Below the pieces are notes generated by a model that saw nothing but the letters and a program-made list of their open reading frames with translations, was not told the origin of the DNA and ran no database searches. The position numbers and the translations under genes were made by a program. From Corbicula japonica (Eukaryota > Mollusca > Bivalvia > Venerida > Cyrenidae), in assembly GCA_038501625.1 (NCBI GenBank), contig JAZAYU010000011.1:9432849-9496848 (forward strand): DNA of 64,000 nucleotides, written 5' to 3'. Shown here piece after piece: positions 36,801 to 46,739 of the stretch (position 1 is its first letter; each line of letters starts with the position of its first letter).

Positions 36801-39800
36801 AAAGAGTTTCTGCTAAACTAACTTGAACTAGAAAGAGAGCATTGACATATCTTAAATTATTACGGAACTGTTTGAGCATTTGAACATTTGAGCATTTATA
36901 CTTTATCTCTGCAAGCGACTGTTAGCGAAATGTAATCTCACATATGTCCAATATCATTACTTTTTTCAACATTATTAAACAAGATTATACAGTTCCAATT
37001 TTTACAACCGAACATTAGTCTTCATTAGAGAAAGTTACAAAAAGTTTTAAGCCAACAAATACAATATTCAGTTTCAATTAAACTATTTAATCCTCTTTTT
37101 AAGTGCTTTAACATGCCTTCCACAGATCAAACGATTACAAAGTGTATAGTTGCAGTAACGAGTAAATACTTGTAAGAATTTAAAGATGCAAATCCACCAG
37201 TTAACCCAAAAGTACCATATCGCCTACTTATACCTTAATGCGGCACAGCAAAGTGTTTAGTCCTGCAATCAAAAACGGTAAAATGTGTAGATAATAGATA
37301 TGATTAATATTGCTCACCATTGATATCTAAGTGTACATACCGAATAACGGTAATGAAAAGAATATGTGACGTCCAAAAGGACAATCAAGTTCTGCTATTG
37401 ATCAAACGTGCTTTGTTTTGAAATTTGTCGAAATTTTATTGTTTAAACTTCTGCTCTTTCTCCCTATCTGTTTGCGCGAACGACCACAATGATTGTCCCC
37501 AGGAACGATTTTTCTTAACCAGTCAGCAAGTACTTCACTGGCATCGTTTCCACAAATAGAAATGTGTAAGTCTGCACTTGGCACTTTTTAGTCTTCTTTG
37601 CTTAAAAATGGACGTGCTCAATTTGAATGGCATAACTGCTCAGAAGTCGCGTTCTTGTTAGTGTTCGCGTTCGCGCTCTGTTTAAACAGACCTTAAGTGA
37701 ACTGTATATTGTGGACAACAAAAGAACCTGAATAGTTCATCTCTTTCTTCTAAGTTGCCTAAATTCGTGCTTACCAAATACTTTGTTACCCTGGTTAGTT
37801 TATTGTGCTGTTGAAACAGATTGGTGTGTTTTCAGGTATATGAACATATTAAATTTTACTGATAAAGATAACTGTTTATCATCACTTTCAAAATGGTTTA
37901 AAAATCTATCGGCTTGTGCCACATCAGAGTTAGGCAGATTATAAGTTTGTCACGTTTTGTATATATAACATGTACATAGAGAAATTAGAAACGCAGCTTC
38001 TTTAAACACAAAATATATTTCGTATTTAATGTAGTTTCATCTATGAGATGCTTGTGTTAACTTGTAAATTGCATCATATAATTTATTTGAATTTATTTTT
38101 CGATAATCTTATTGTATAATTTGATTGATATTTTAATATATTTTTCAAAATGTGAGATCATTTGTTGTTTCAGTTTTTATAAATGTATTATATGCTTGTA
38201 TTTTACTTGTTGCATTTTATTATTTAATTTATTTGAATTAATTGTTTTCAAAAATGTATTATCATTTGTAATTTAATTGTTTTATTATTTCAGGATGTTC
38301 AAATAACGACATTCTACAACAACAAGACACAAGTTCAAACCAGCTTGTGTGGCGAACACGCTTCTGACAACGTATTGCTTTCCTTTGCGATCTACCAACT
38401 AGTTGTGATGTTTGTGATTCCTACATTGATAATGGCTTACTGCTACACAGTTGTCATCTATGCTCTATGGATTAGTAGAAACACTTTATCAAAGTTGACA
38501 TCTAGAACTAACAGGTATGACTAGTAAATGGAAAAAAAGTTCATTGAAAGGTTATTTCCCAGCAGGTTCAGCACATAATAGAAGTAATTATGTTATTTAT
38601 TGAAAATGAAAACCAGCACTTAATTTACGTCTCTCCTTTTACTCCGAACCATGTTTTAATGATTTGTCTACAGGATTCGTGACTTTAAAACCAATTTATA
38701 GTCGCGACGTTTCGTTTTGTGACGCGATCGACACAAAAAGCTGTAATTAAAATATAAATAGTTTTTTTTCCTTTTCTGATTTTTTTTAGAAGCGGGTTAG
38801 TACTTAAGTTTAAAATCAAGTTTTATCATCTTTAATTAATGATTACCTTAAAAGCGTTTCTTTTAAGTCTGTGTTTGTTTTATTTATGGTTGCTCTTCCG
38901 TAACAATCTCAAAACCACTAGATAAATTTTACGAAATTTGACGATTTCAAATATTAAGCAATTAAAAGCATGATTGTTAGAACTCTTAGCCTCCTAAAAT
39001 GCCATATACAATACAAAAAGTAACTAATTATTAAATACGTGTTAAAATATATCTGTCTCTGAATCTTCAGATATCTTAATTACAGGTATACAAAGGATCT
39101 GACAGGAAATTCATATGATATACAAATACAAATAATTGTCTAGATAACGCTGTCACGGGACAAAATTGTCACGTTTCTATGCCTAAGTTGAAGTTGAAAG
39201 ATCTTTTCAAATGAACAGGTGATACAGATATCTTAATAAAATGCTTATGTAAATTTTCACTCTATACTTTAGATCTTACATTTTCAAAGAAAAACATACA
39301 GTCAATTATAAATTAAGGCTAATCTGTCTTTATATGCTTAATGTTATTTTATGTCTTTTTGACAAGGAGCAACCAATCTGTCCTTTTTGAAGAATGCAGA
39401 CATTTTCTTCATTACATGGTTATTTGAAATAGATTTGTTATAGAATTTAACAGGATAAAATAATATTTTAATGTTTCATTGTTTGTAAAGCTCATTAATC
39501 TTTAAGCAAAAAGACTAACAATATTTTACGGGGGAATGAAACTTAAAGTTTTTTTTTTGGATATATTAGTTCTAAAATGAGGCGCGGCACAAGAAAAGGT
39601 ACATTCGGACAGTTGACGTCAATCCTTGTAATGACGTCATAAAGTTGAGCAGACGACATTGATTATTATGCATTTCGCGTTAAAAATATCATTTTATTGT
39701 CGATATGTGTAAGAAAAGCACTTGTTTGTTATGAGAAATTTATAGGTAGTTGTAAGTTCGTTCTAAATGTAGTGACACTTAAAATGTCACCAAATATGAC

Positions 39801-42169
39801 CGCAGACACCGTTTCCCGTGGCGTGCCCCAAATGGTACATATACACGGCGCACAAACACGACTATCAACAATAATAAAGAACTTAAATGAGTATTTCATT
39901 TTTATATAAACAATACAAATAGATACTGACTGTTGTTAGATATGAAATTTAAGACTTAGTAAGCCTCTTATATTTTATTTCTTTTCAGAAAGGGCTTAAA
40001 CATTATATTGCTGCGACACAACATATGCTCTCATTCCGTCATTTTGTAAACATGTTCCAGAGAAAAAAATATAATTTTGTTATTGCAGCAGAATGCGGCT
40101 ACTTCGAAGCTCAAACTACTCTTTTAAAGCTACTAACAACCTCGGTAACAACAATAATGCCTGCAGTACTCCACATTCCAGCAACAGAATCAACATGGAA
40201 GCGTCACCTAAAGGCAGTATCAAAGTCAAGATGTGTTTAGCCATTGATAATAGAAACAAAGCGCTCAAGGGACGAAAACAGGTAGTTACAGAAAAACTAA
40301 GGATTTTTTAAAGTTTTTTGCAGTATTGTCCTAAGTTTACTATTGTTATCTGTATATAAGCAATTTATGATTTGTAAAATAAATAAAAACTCCTCTGCTC
40401 GTTTCAAGAAAATCTAGTTTTAGAAGATCCAGTTTAATCGCCATCAAGCACTATCATTCAAAGAATTCCATGAAAGTAAAGCTAAAACAAATAATCCGGA
40501 AAAGCAACGTAAAGAAGATCCGGCTTCCCTTCCCACTCACTGATAACTGAAAAAGTAAGATAGACAAGAAATTTGTCCGGTGTAATATCGATGTGTTTGA
40601 AAAGACATGTTGTCTTCCTTGATGTTATGCCTTGCACAAGAAAATTACGTTTTAGTATCGTTGTTTTAAATGAAGAAGACATCGAAATGAAATTTATTTG
40701 TCAAATATTAGGCAAGCTTAAGGTCAGAACGTCTGGTGTATTAAGATTTTAATGGAATCTGGCACTGACTGTTCCATTTGTTAACTTAACCCTTTTATAT
40801 GTAAATGCTGTTCTATTACTTTAATTTTACATTTACATTTACATTTTAACCCTTGTGTTTAGTTTGTATTTTTTTTGCAAATTTCAATGATTGATCAACA
40901 TTACAATTAGCATTCGCTTTGAACAGTTTGACATTTGAATTTAACGATTCTCAAGAACAAATTATACGATTGTTTTTATCGTAATACTTAAAATGTATAT
41001 AAAAAATTACGTCTTTGAATTTTTGTTTGCAGGTTGTGAAAATGCTCGTTACAGTTGTGGTGATGTTTTTGCTTTGCTGGGGGCCTAAACTTATTCTTCA
41101 AATACTCAAACGTTTACATCTAGAATTTGTATACTACCCAGAAGTCTTTCAAGCTCAGGTAAATACATGCATGCAATCAGTGCTGAAGATGATAAAACAA
41201 ACTGAGATTTCAAACCAGACTCAGATCTCAAGGATCTGATTTTCTGAAATGGCAACCAGTCGCCTTTTCAGCAAATCAGATCCTTGAGATTTGAGACTGG
41301 TTTTTTCATGCTAAGTTTTATAATCTTGGTGCCTGGTATTGTCGAATACATGGAAAAAGGACACGAAAAACAACCAAACTATTGCAGGTTCGTTTTGATT
41401 GAGCCTTGTAATGGAAATGAATATTACTGTTCGTTCCGCCTAGCCCAGTAAAGCGCAACTCCATATAAACACAGATACATATATCATGTTCAACGGTATT
41501 TAAAGGGCGTAATTAATATGTTACATGATTGAATGTCATTGGACTGTTCTAACAGTACTGTAACTTTTTTTACGGTAAAACTTTATACGGCCGCCTCACT
41601 GCACAATTGCTTTATTTACATTGAATAAATTTACCAATTAATTAAAGGAGAACTTATTAATATGTTTGTTATTATTAACAGTGTTAGTAAAACTTTAACG
41701 TCTCTTGCAAATTGCTGATCAAAACGCAAAACTGGAAAAGTACTCTGTAATTTTTTAAAATTGCTTGTGTAGGATTCAGAAATCTCGTAAATTTTTTGAT
41801 AAAATGTGCTTCTGACATTAGAAATCCGTCTTTATGTGCATATTGGTATGAGCAGTTATAAGCCGTCGATGCGTAAGCGACATGTTTACATATATACCTG
41901 TTAATCACATTGTTTATGTTTCTTTTCAGATTGGAATATATTGTCTTACATATGTGCAGTCTTGTGTCAATCCTGTTATTTATGGACTTATGTGCAAAAA
42001 CTTCCGATTATGTCTCAGCCATTCCTGCAGGCGTGTTTGCTGTCATAAGAGTTCGGACGAAGATATCGGCTTAACAAATATGTCAGGAGATATGGATTCA
42101 AGAAACAGTCTGGATTTTAACACTCCAAGAAATAGAATGCTTACAACTACTTTTGCACGTACTTTATGA
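27441..42169 (+). CDS. Class A (rhodopsin-like) GPCR, probable neuropeptide receptor; six coding exons
   Basis: Joining six exons (27,441-27,862; 28,574-28,697; 38,294-38,514; 40,089-40,281; 41,033-41,158; 41,930-42,169) gives one frame of 1,326 bases, 441 residues plus stop. All junctions are GT-AG. Seven membrane segments carry the class A marks: GN61 in TM1, LAAAD89 in TM2, C116 before TM3 pairing with C201 in loop 2, E140-R141-Y142 after TM3, W168 in TM4, P225 in TM5, CWGP (335-338) in TM6 and NPVIY (375-379) in TM7. N-linked sites are N2, N5 and N192. The third inner loop is Asn-rich. The tail has a Cys cluster (CRRVCC) suited to palmitoylation. Such receptors sit in the plasma membrane and signal through G proteins. 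The ligand is unknown; overall pattern suggests a peptide rather than amine receptor, since TM3 lacks the amine-binding Asp. Confidence 0.93.
27863..28573 (+). other. GPCR intron 1 with retroelement fragment
   Basis: 711 bp, phase 2, splitting the Arg of the ERY motif. About 28,020-28,140 carries a minus-strand fragment of the Penelope-like 3' end (GCATATCAGGAATCGCAACA, CACAGCCTTCCCACGCAGCG). Confidence 0.75.
28574..28697 (+). CDS. GPCR exon 2: inner loop 2 and TM4
   Basis: It completes R141 and encodes residues 142-182 (YVVIVMPLKS to AAMVR), including W168 and the TM4 SAP segment. The acceptor is ATTTCAG|AT and the donor is AGG|GTAAGT. Confidence 0.9.
29961..30081. repeat. 121-bp fold-back hairpin
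   Basis: ACACAACATTGTGTTT with CTCTATTTTCTACGTTTCGG and AAAGCC pairs with GGCTTTATTCCGAAACGTAG, AAAATAGAG and CAATGTTGTGT around a short loop. It lies in receptor intron 2. No other copy was seen in the window. Confidence 0.75.
30665..30790 (-). mobile_element. Penelope-like element 3' fragment with internal deletion
   Basis: Read on the minus strand, the coding end (GCCTGGTGATTAA, TGCACGACGGTGGCAGGGGT) runs straight into the extreme 3' end (GGCGATTCCTGATATGCATA). In the copy at 43.9-44.5 kb these blocks are about 500 bp apart. Confidence 0.7.
31505..33636 (-). mobile_element. Inverted second copy of the 1.76-kb element, with its own insertion
   Basis: The minus strand matches 18,710-20,471 almost base for base. 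It is 370 bp longer, mostly because of an insertion of about 325 bp at 33,004-33,328 and a small replaced stretch near 31,915-31,960. The 34-bp direct repeats found around copy 1 are absent here, so this copy has different flanks (GAGCTTGAAC and CTGCAACG). Confidence 0.85.
34070..34260 (-). repeat. Dispersed repeat family A
   Basis: Minus-strand copy: GGTATTAATCTGAAAATACC, CCGCAATGAAGGTTCCATAT and GTGGCTTTCAAAGCTCCCTT are the complement of family landmarks. The central part is degenerate. It lies in receptor intron 2. Confidence 0.75.
35904..36045. mobile_element. Fold-back MITE family B
   Basis: GCCCAAGGTTATAAAGCTGA to AGTTTTATAACCTTCAACCC, with perfect inner arms around ATGGCGATCATGTCGCCAT. 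Family A follows within about 20 bp. Confidence 0.85.
36060..36205 (+). repeat. Dispersed repeat family A
   Basis: GAAAAAAGGAACTTTTGAAG through CGGGTTAAGCGCAACTC. It is truncated after the CGCAACTC block and lies directly behind a fold-back MITE. Confidence 0.8.
38294..38514 (+). CDS. GPCR exon 3: outer loop 2 and TM5
   Basis: It encodes residues 183-255 and two bases of 256. It carries C201, the disulfide partner of C116, and glycosylation site N192-K-T. TM5 has VIPTLIMAYCY with P225. The acceptor is TTTCAG|GA and the donor is AG|GTATGA. Confidence 0.92.
38515..40088 (+). other. GPCR intron 3
   Basis: 1,574 bp, phase 2, ending TTATTGCAG. It contains the MITE described separately. A second AG three bases on (GCAGCAG) gives a tandem acceptor. 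Confidence 0.8.
39581..39829 (-). mobile_element. Small TIR element (MITE), copy 2, in GPCR intron 3
   Basis: About 249 bp, inverted relative to 13,307-13,565. The ends are GGCGCGGCAC and GGCGTGCCCC, and the interior shares GCATTTCGCG and ATCATTTTATTGTC with copy 1. Two perfect CRE-type TGACGTCA octamers lie at 39,614-39,621 and 39,632-39,639. Confidence 0.7.
40089..40281 (+). CDS. GPCR exon 4: third inner loop
   Basis: It encodes residues 256-320 with the Asn-rich stretch NNLGNNNNACSTPHSSN and ends KALKGRKQ before TM6. Either AG of the GCAGCAG acceptor keeps the frame: starting at 40,089 gives Ser-Arg-Met, and starting at 40,092 gives Arg-Met, so 441 or 440 residues. The donor is CAG|GTAGTT. 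This is the least conserved part of class A receptors; the call rests on phase, frame and its position between TM5 and TM6. Confidence 0.85.
40282..41032 (+). other. GPCR intron 4
   Basis: 751 bp, phase 0, ending TTTGTTTGCAG. No repeat was recognised in it. Confidence 0.8.
41033..41158 (+). CDS. GPCR exon 5: TM6 and outer loop 3
   Basis: It encodes residues 321-362. TM6 is VVKMLVTVVVMFLLCWGP, with the class A toggle motif CWGP. The acceptor is TTTGCAG|GT and the donor is CAG|GTAAAT. Confidence 0.93.
41187..41330. mobile_element. Fold-back MITE family B (diverged)
   Basis: GATGATAAAACAAACTGAGA to AGTTTTATAATCTTGG. The arms are GATCTGATTTTCTGAAATGG and CCTTTTCAGCAAATCAGATC. The CCAAT motif of other copies is lost in both arms. 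Confidence 0.8.
41345..41500 (+). repeat. Dispersed repeat family A (degenerate)
   Basis: ATGGAAAAAGGACACGAAAA, CTATTGCAGGTTCGTTTTGA, TATTACTGTTCG and CCTAGCCCAGTAAAGCGCAA follow the family order. It sits directly behind a fold-back MITE, as at 36.06 kb. Confidence 0.7.
41930..42169 (+). CDS. GPCR exon 6: TM7, tail and stop
   Basis: It encodes residues 363-441 and TGA. TM7 has SCVNPVIY; then an amphipathic helix 8 (GLMCKNFRLCLSH) and Cys residues. The Ser/Thr-rich tail (NMSGDMDSRNSLDFNTPRN) offers phosphorylation sites for arrestin control. The acceptor is TTTTCAG|AT. Confidence 0.93.
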   Translation: MGIYCLTYVQSCVNPVIYGLMCKNFRLCLSHSCRRVCCHKSSDEDIGLTNMSGDMDSRNSLDFNTPRNRMLTTTFARTL

Positions 42170-42495
42170 CAAAAGTGACGAACTAAATAATGTTAACTAG
42201 GTATATTTCAATATCTTAACTTGAACAAACAACGAATGCTTTTTATTTAAAAAATTTAAATTGAGGAAAAATCAATTTATTTCTAATTGATAGTTTCACT
42301 AGTGCTATATATTATATTTGGCAAGTCTCTTAAAAATGATCTTTAGGCCACATACATATTTCAATTGATTTACATTCCATTTGCATTAAAAATCAATTAT
42401 TTGTATGTTAAGAATGGAACTTGCTAACTTCTTATTAAAAAGTTAATTGTTAATTGTTGTTTATGCAGAATAAAATCTTGAAATCTTGTTGAGAA
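42170..42495 (+). other. GPCR 3' untranslated region with poly(A) signal
   Basis: AT-rich sequence after the stop; an AATAAA hexamer at 42,469-42,474 is the first good poly(A) signal. The transcript end cannot be placed without RNA data. Confidence 0.5.
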
Positions 42496-42853
42496 AGAAA
42501 CTTGCTAACTTATTAATTTTAATTATCACAACAGATAATTCAAATAATAATTTAGAGGCAATTGATTAAAGTTAGAAAAGTGATGACTGGGCAGTCAACA
42601 ACTTTAAGATTGCGATAAGGTCGTTTTATCAGAGACTTGCTCATTTAATTCCAGTTATTACACTTGATAATTATAATTTATTTTATTTTCTCGCGCTTAT
42701 ACTTATTTCGATAAGTTTTCCTAAATTAATAGTTATTTATAGGTGTTTCAATTTTCTTTTCTATTTTTGTAAATACTCCAAATATTACATTTGTCCAATG
42801 TTCCTTTGAGTGTATATATATATTAGTAACGAACAGCTACATATTTCCATAGC

Positions 42854-43126
42854 ATGGGATTGATAGGCTGCAGATTATGTAAAAAATTGTTTGAAGTCAC
42901 AGACTTCATCCACATTTGCAAAAAAAGAAATACAAACGCTTTCTATAACAATGAAACATTTTTCAATCAGCCATTTCTGGAAAGCGCCGGCCGAAGCGAT
43001 CAACTTACATGGTCTTTGTCAATCGCATCGTCAAATGAATATAGAAACAGTATAGATGTATGGGGCAACATTTTACAGCCGCCTCTCAATCATAAGAACG
43101 TCTGTCATGATGTAAACAACGTGTGA
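42854..43126 (+). CDS. Short ORF with a Cys/His cluster, doubtful
   Basis: Ninety residues without recognised homology. It begins MGLIGCRLCKKLFE and has VTDFIHICKK, so C6, C9, H21 and C23 could in principle bind a metal, but the spacing fits no family I know. It is less AT-rich than its surroundings. It lies about 400 bp past the receptor's poly(A) signal and just before a CT microsatellite. It could be a small gene, an exon, or chance. Confidence 0.25.
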   Translation: MGLIGCRLCKKLFEVTDFIHICKKRNTNAFYNNETFFNQPFLESAGRSDQLTWSLSIASSNEYRNSIDVWGNILQPPLNHKNVCHDVNNV

Positions 43127-43130
43127 AAAT

Positions 43131-43165
43131 GTCCTCTCTCTATCTTTCTCTCTCTCTCTTTCTCT

Positions 43166-43232
<67 letters not shown>
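43131..43232 (+). repeat. (CT)n microsatellite
   Basis: Interrupted for the first third (TTTCTCTCCCCCC) and then nearly pure CT to about 43,232. Confidence 0.97.
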
Positions 43233-43236
<4 letters not shown>

Positions 43237-43639
43237 TTGACATTTTCAATCGCTCACGCTCTCATTTTTGTCTGTCTACAACTATGGTATCTATATCTTT
43301 AAGTAAGGTTGGTTGCGTAAATCGTCTCTGTTCGATACTGAGTGTACATTGAGGAGGAAATAATTCAACGTAAATGTCAATGTAAAAGCCTAATTAACTC
43401 ATTATCTTACTCGATAAATCTGAATTAACAATGAAAGAAATGTGCTTAAAGCGGGCAATGAACAAGAAAGGTTAAAGACATCAACCTACTTCTAAGAGAA
43501 AGTGTTAACTAGCTGTTTTTAGAAAAAATAAGAGCAATTTGTAATTGTTTATATATATATATACAAGAATTAAACATTTCTTAGTATGTTTTCAGTTAAT
43601 GAATAGTTATATTGAAAATAATTTCTACAGCTTCAAGAG
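43233..43639. other. AT-rich interval without a recognised gene
   Basis: It contains a short TATATATATATA run near 43,550. Nothing else is supported. Confidence 0.45.
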
Positions 43640-44520
43640 CTTTTAAATTAAACAAGGTTATCGGTATCACAAATTAAGGAAAACCTTTTGCAAGATTTAT
43701 CGCCGATACCCAGATCTAATTCATAAATACAGGTGCAGTTTAAAATCTCTAATGCAATAAGGTATTTCACAGCCAGTTTTTTATGGAGATTTAATTTATA
43801 AACTTAAGAAGATCAAAGGCAATGTTAATTTCTCCCAGTTATTCGTTAAAACCATCTGTAACTTTAAAAAAAGGTTACCAACATGATATTCTGCAGCGCT
43901 CTGCAGGCCTGGTGATTAACCCATCTACAGTTGATCATTATGCTTACCTCTTTGGTTGCACGACGGTGGCAGGGGTTTTAGAGTTTATGAAGTTTTATGG
44001 GCAAATCTTTTCTTAAAAGAACCTAGAAGCTCGATTTGTTTCTTTTATTCTGTCATCGTGTTCTTGCTGATTTTGCTCCAGGTGTTCTGGTCTCGGTAAG
44101 ATCATTGAGTACCTACCCTTTGGCTTTGCAATGCTATTAGCTTCTTATGTTTTATATGTTTGTGTGCTTTTGCATGCATCATTGTTGAGCCGATGGGTGG
44201 GTTGGAGTTATTTCACCAAGACAACTTGTACTTGTTTTGTGATATGAGAACCTGTTGGGGCAAGTGTGAGGTTGGTGCACCCTAGAACCTGGTTTAAACC
44301 CCCAGTGGCAATTTGTTTTGCCGCTGACCGTTCCAAGGCGGTATCTCCAAAGGTTCTCTTCTTCGTTAATTGTTTGTGGCGTCCTATTTGAATTGACATA
44401 CTTATATAAAACATGCGCTCTCTCTCTTCCTCCTTCTTTTTCGCTGCGTGGGGAGGCTGTGTTTTGTGAGTGTGGCGATTCCTGATATGCCTATTTTGCT
44501 TTTTTACAATCATAGCTAGG
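43640..44520 (+). pseudogene. Penelope-like element: C-terminal coding part plus 3' UTR
   Basis: Translation gives YRYHKLRKTFCKIYRRYPD, then FYGDLIYKLKKIKGN and finally LVINPSTVDHYAYLFGCT (about 43,909-43,962). These blocks end the protein in this RT family. The catalytic part is missing, so the copy is 5' truncated. The 3' UTR follows (TCGTGTTCTTGCTGATTTTG, GGGTTGGAGTTATTTC, CCCAGTGGCAATT) and stops at GGCGATTCCTGATATGCCTA near 44,500. This copy is the best guide to the element's 3' organisation and links fragments elsewhere in the window. Confidence 0.8.
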
Positions 44521-44679
44521 CTTATTTCTGAACATAAATGAATTCAGAAATCCTTTTGGATTAAATGCTAATATTTATCAAGAAGGCAACATTAAAAACA
44601 TCTTGACATTGTCATTTTTGATTTGCTTGAAATACAAAAAAGAAAATCGGGAAAAGGACAAATGGTAACAGGAAAACAA

Positions 44680-46530
44680 ACACGTGTTCATTGTTCCATT
44701 CATGACATTCAAATTATTTTTAAACACTTTTGTTGACACACTATGCTTTCGCGTTTTGCGTCTCTTTCTTTATCAAGTTTACAGAAATTTGATAGGGACG
44801 CCGATAATAATTTTATAAGAACTCATCCACTATATAATTTGACAAGCCTTACTCAGTGTTACACTCGGCATGTTCTCAGACCATATATTGATTTGAAATC
44901 TTACCATTAAAGACATTCCAAAAAATTTCTTTTTTAAATAAATAAAACGTTTTATTCACCTTCTAAGTATATTTTAAGATAAGAAGGTTGAATCAGCTGT
45001 ACCTTATTATTTAAAGAATACTGAAAAATCTATCGTTTGTTATAAAATCAACTATTCATCCAGAACCCCTATTTTCAATTACAATAAAATTACATCCGAT
45101 TTACAGATTGCTGAAAATACACCAAAATCATGAGATTGTTCAAACGGCCGGTTGTATCTTTATATGGGAATCAAACTATTATCAAAGACTTTAGAACACG
45201 CAGTTTAATTTCCAATGGTCCCAAATATAGAATTCCATCGGACGAAAAATTAAAGACCTGTTGTGCTGAAAGTGCTGAAAGTGCTGAGTCTTTAAACTCT
45301 TTTTGCATTAAATGGTGCAAACGAGAACATGCATAGCCTAATACTATTTCTTATTGTGAAAAAACAACAACAAATTTTCATGAGGATTGATACTCGAATA
45401 TTCTCCTATAAAGAAACGCAGCTTAAATACCACCACGACCTCGTTTTAACTTTGCGTCATTTAAAAAGGGGAATTCAAGACTTCCACAACAGATTTGTTT
45501 TAACACCTGCTGATTAGGTTTCAACCAATGTAATTGGTGTTAAGTATACAATATATTAATATTCAAACTAAAGAGCTTAATTGCTGCCCACACTCTACAT
45601 ATTGCAAAGTTTAGAATCAGTGTATAGCCGAAACAAGTTCAAATTTATACTATGTTTTAGTTGCCTAAAAAGCATAAAACATCATATAAACCAAGATTTA
45701 TCCGCCAAATTTAAGTTTTTGCTCAACTTCTAAGTTATCCGTACTCCTAATATCTTGTCTCACAGCCATTAAAGAACATGTAAATAGGTATTGCGAAAAG
45801 GTTTTCGAAATACTGGCAAAAGTTCATGTTGGTCTATTTAAAACTCACGTGACGTTTTAAAATAGAGGCTTAAATCAAACAACTCCCTCATAATTTAATA
45901 ACGGACATGCTCTCCAGTCTCATTGAAAAAAACGTTTGCAAATGAGAAAAACAAAAACAAAACCTTTATCGCTTGTAATGAACATTTAGCATGTTTAACA
46001 GATGATTATCATCCCAATGGGTACAAATTGTGCACCCCTTGTTTCTGATCTGTATTTATACTGTTAAGTAAAAGACTATGTTATCTCTTTCTACCGTGCA
46101 TCAAGATGTCAACACTTCGAGGTACCTTGGTGATTTGTTAAATATAGACAATAACGATTTTCCATCTTTGATTGATAAAAATTATCCTTATTAACGACAA
46201 CTTAATATCACGAAGTCTTCATTGAGTTGCGCTCAACCCGGGGCTAGGCGGCGTGGGAAGGAAAAGCATTTCCATTTCTGCCCATGAACAGGCTCAATCA
46301 AATCGAGCCGGCAATATTTTCATATGTGTCGTGTTCGGTAGCTTACAAAGTTACCTTTTCATCTATTTCAGAAAAGCAAGCAAACTGGGTTACGTCACTA
46401 TTTAACTATTTAATAATAGAGATGACTTTAATATAGTAAATTTTCCGGTTTTAGACGGCGATGTTCCTCGTGCAACACTTACGAGGTTTATTTCTATTTT
46501 CATCTATCATATTAAAAATTGCCACGAACG
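44680..46530 (+). pseudogene. Penelope-like element remnant, N-terminal and RT parts, with nested repeat
   Basis: At 45,130-45,330 the frame VVSLYGNQTIIKDFRTRSLI, NGPKYRIPSDEKL and SFCIKWCKREHA matches the N-terminal region of the family. HLKRGIQDFHNRFVLTPAD follows at about 45,460-45,517. Decayed RT follows, with GTNCAP-like sequence at about 46,020-46,040 and a SRYLDD box mutated to RYLGD near 46,117-46,135. Then NFPVLDGDVPRAT (about 46,438-46,485). It is broken by stops, deletions and a family A insertion at 46,208-46,375. It lies in the same orientation as, and just downstream of, the copy at 43.6-44.5 kb. Confidence 0.75.
46208..46375 (-). repeat. Dispersed repeat family A inside a retroelement remnant
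   Basis: GAGTTGCGCTCAACCCGGGG through TTCGGTAGCTTACAAAGTTA is the complement of the family. It splits the RT remnant, so family A was mobile after that retroelement inserted. Confidence 0.85.
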
Positions 46531-46739
46531 TTACGTTCTGGTGCGTTTTACCGCACTTTTCATGTGAAGTCTTTGACTTCACTTTCGTATATAGACGTTG
46601 TTTATATCAGTTCAAACAAAGGTCGAACCTGGAGGACGCATATTATTTTCTTACACAACCGAGAACATTTAAACACTTGCTAGTATTTTGGTGGCGTGAT
46701 AAATACAGAATGCATCTACAGTTCTAAGCTCGGTTCATT

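Larger units (their letters stand above)
28698..38293 (+). other. GPCR intron 2, 9.6 kb, repeat-rich
   Basis: Phase 0. It holds a fold-back hairpin (29,961-30,081), a Penelope-like 3' fragment (about 30,665-30,790), the inverted 2.1-kb element copy (31,505-33,636), family A repeats (34,070-34,260 and 36,060-36,205), a fold-back MITE (35,904-36,045) and short degenerate 'ataaactctt' repeats (about 35,445-35,550). The remainder is AT-rich. No alternative coding exon could be supported. Confidence 0.7.
41159..41929 (+). other. GPCR intron 5 with two repeats
   Basis: 771 bp, phase 0, ending TTCTTTTCAG. A fold-back MITE copy starts 28 bp after the donor, followed by a family A copy. The rest is AT-rich. 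Confidence 0.8.

Noticed and set aside
43131..43232. CT-rich tract considered as a promoter or splice signal
   Set aside because: It is a simple dinucleotide microsatellite with no exon following an AG.
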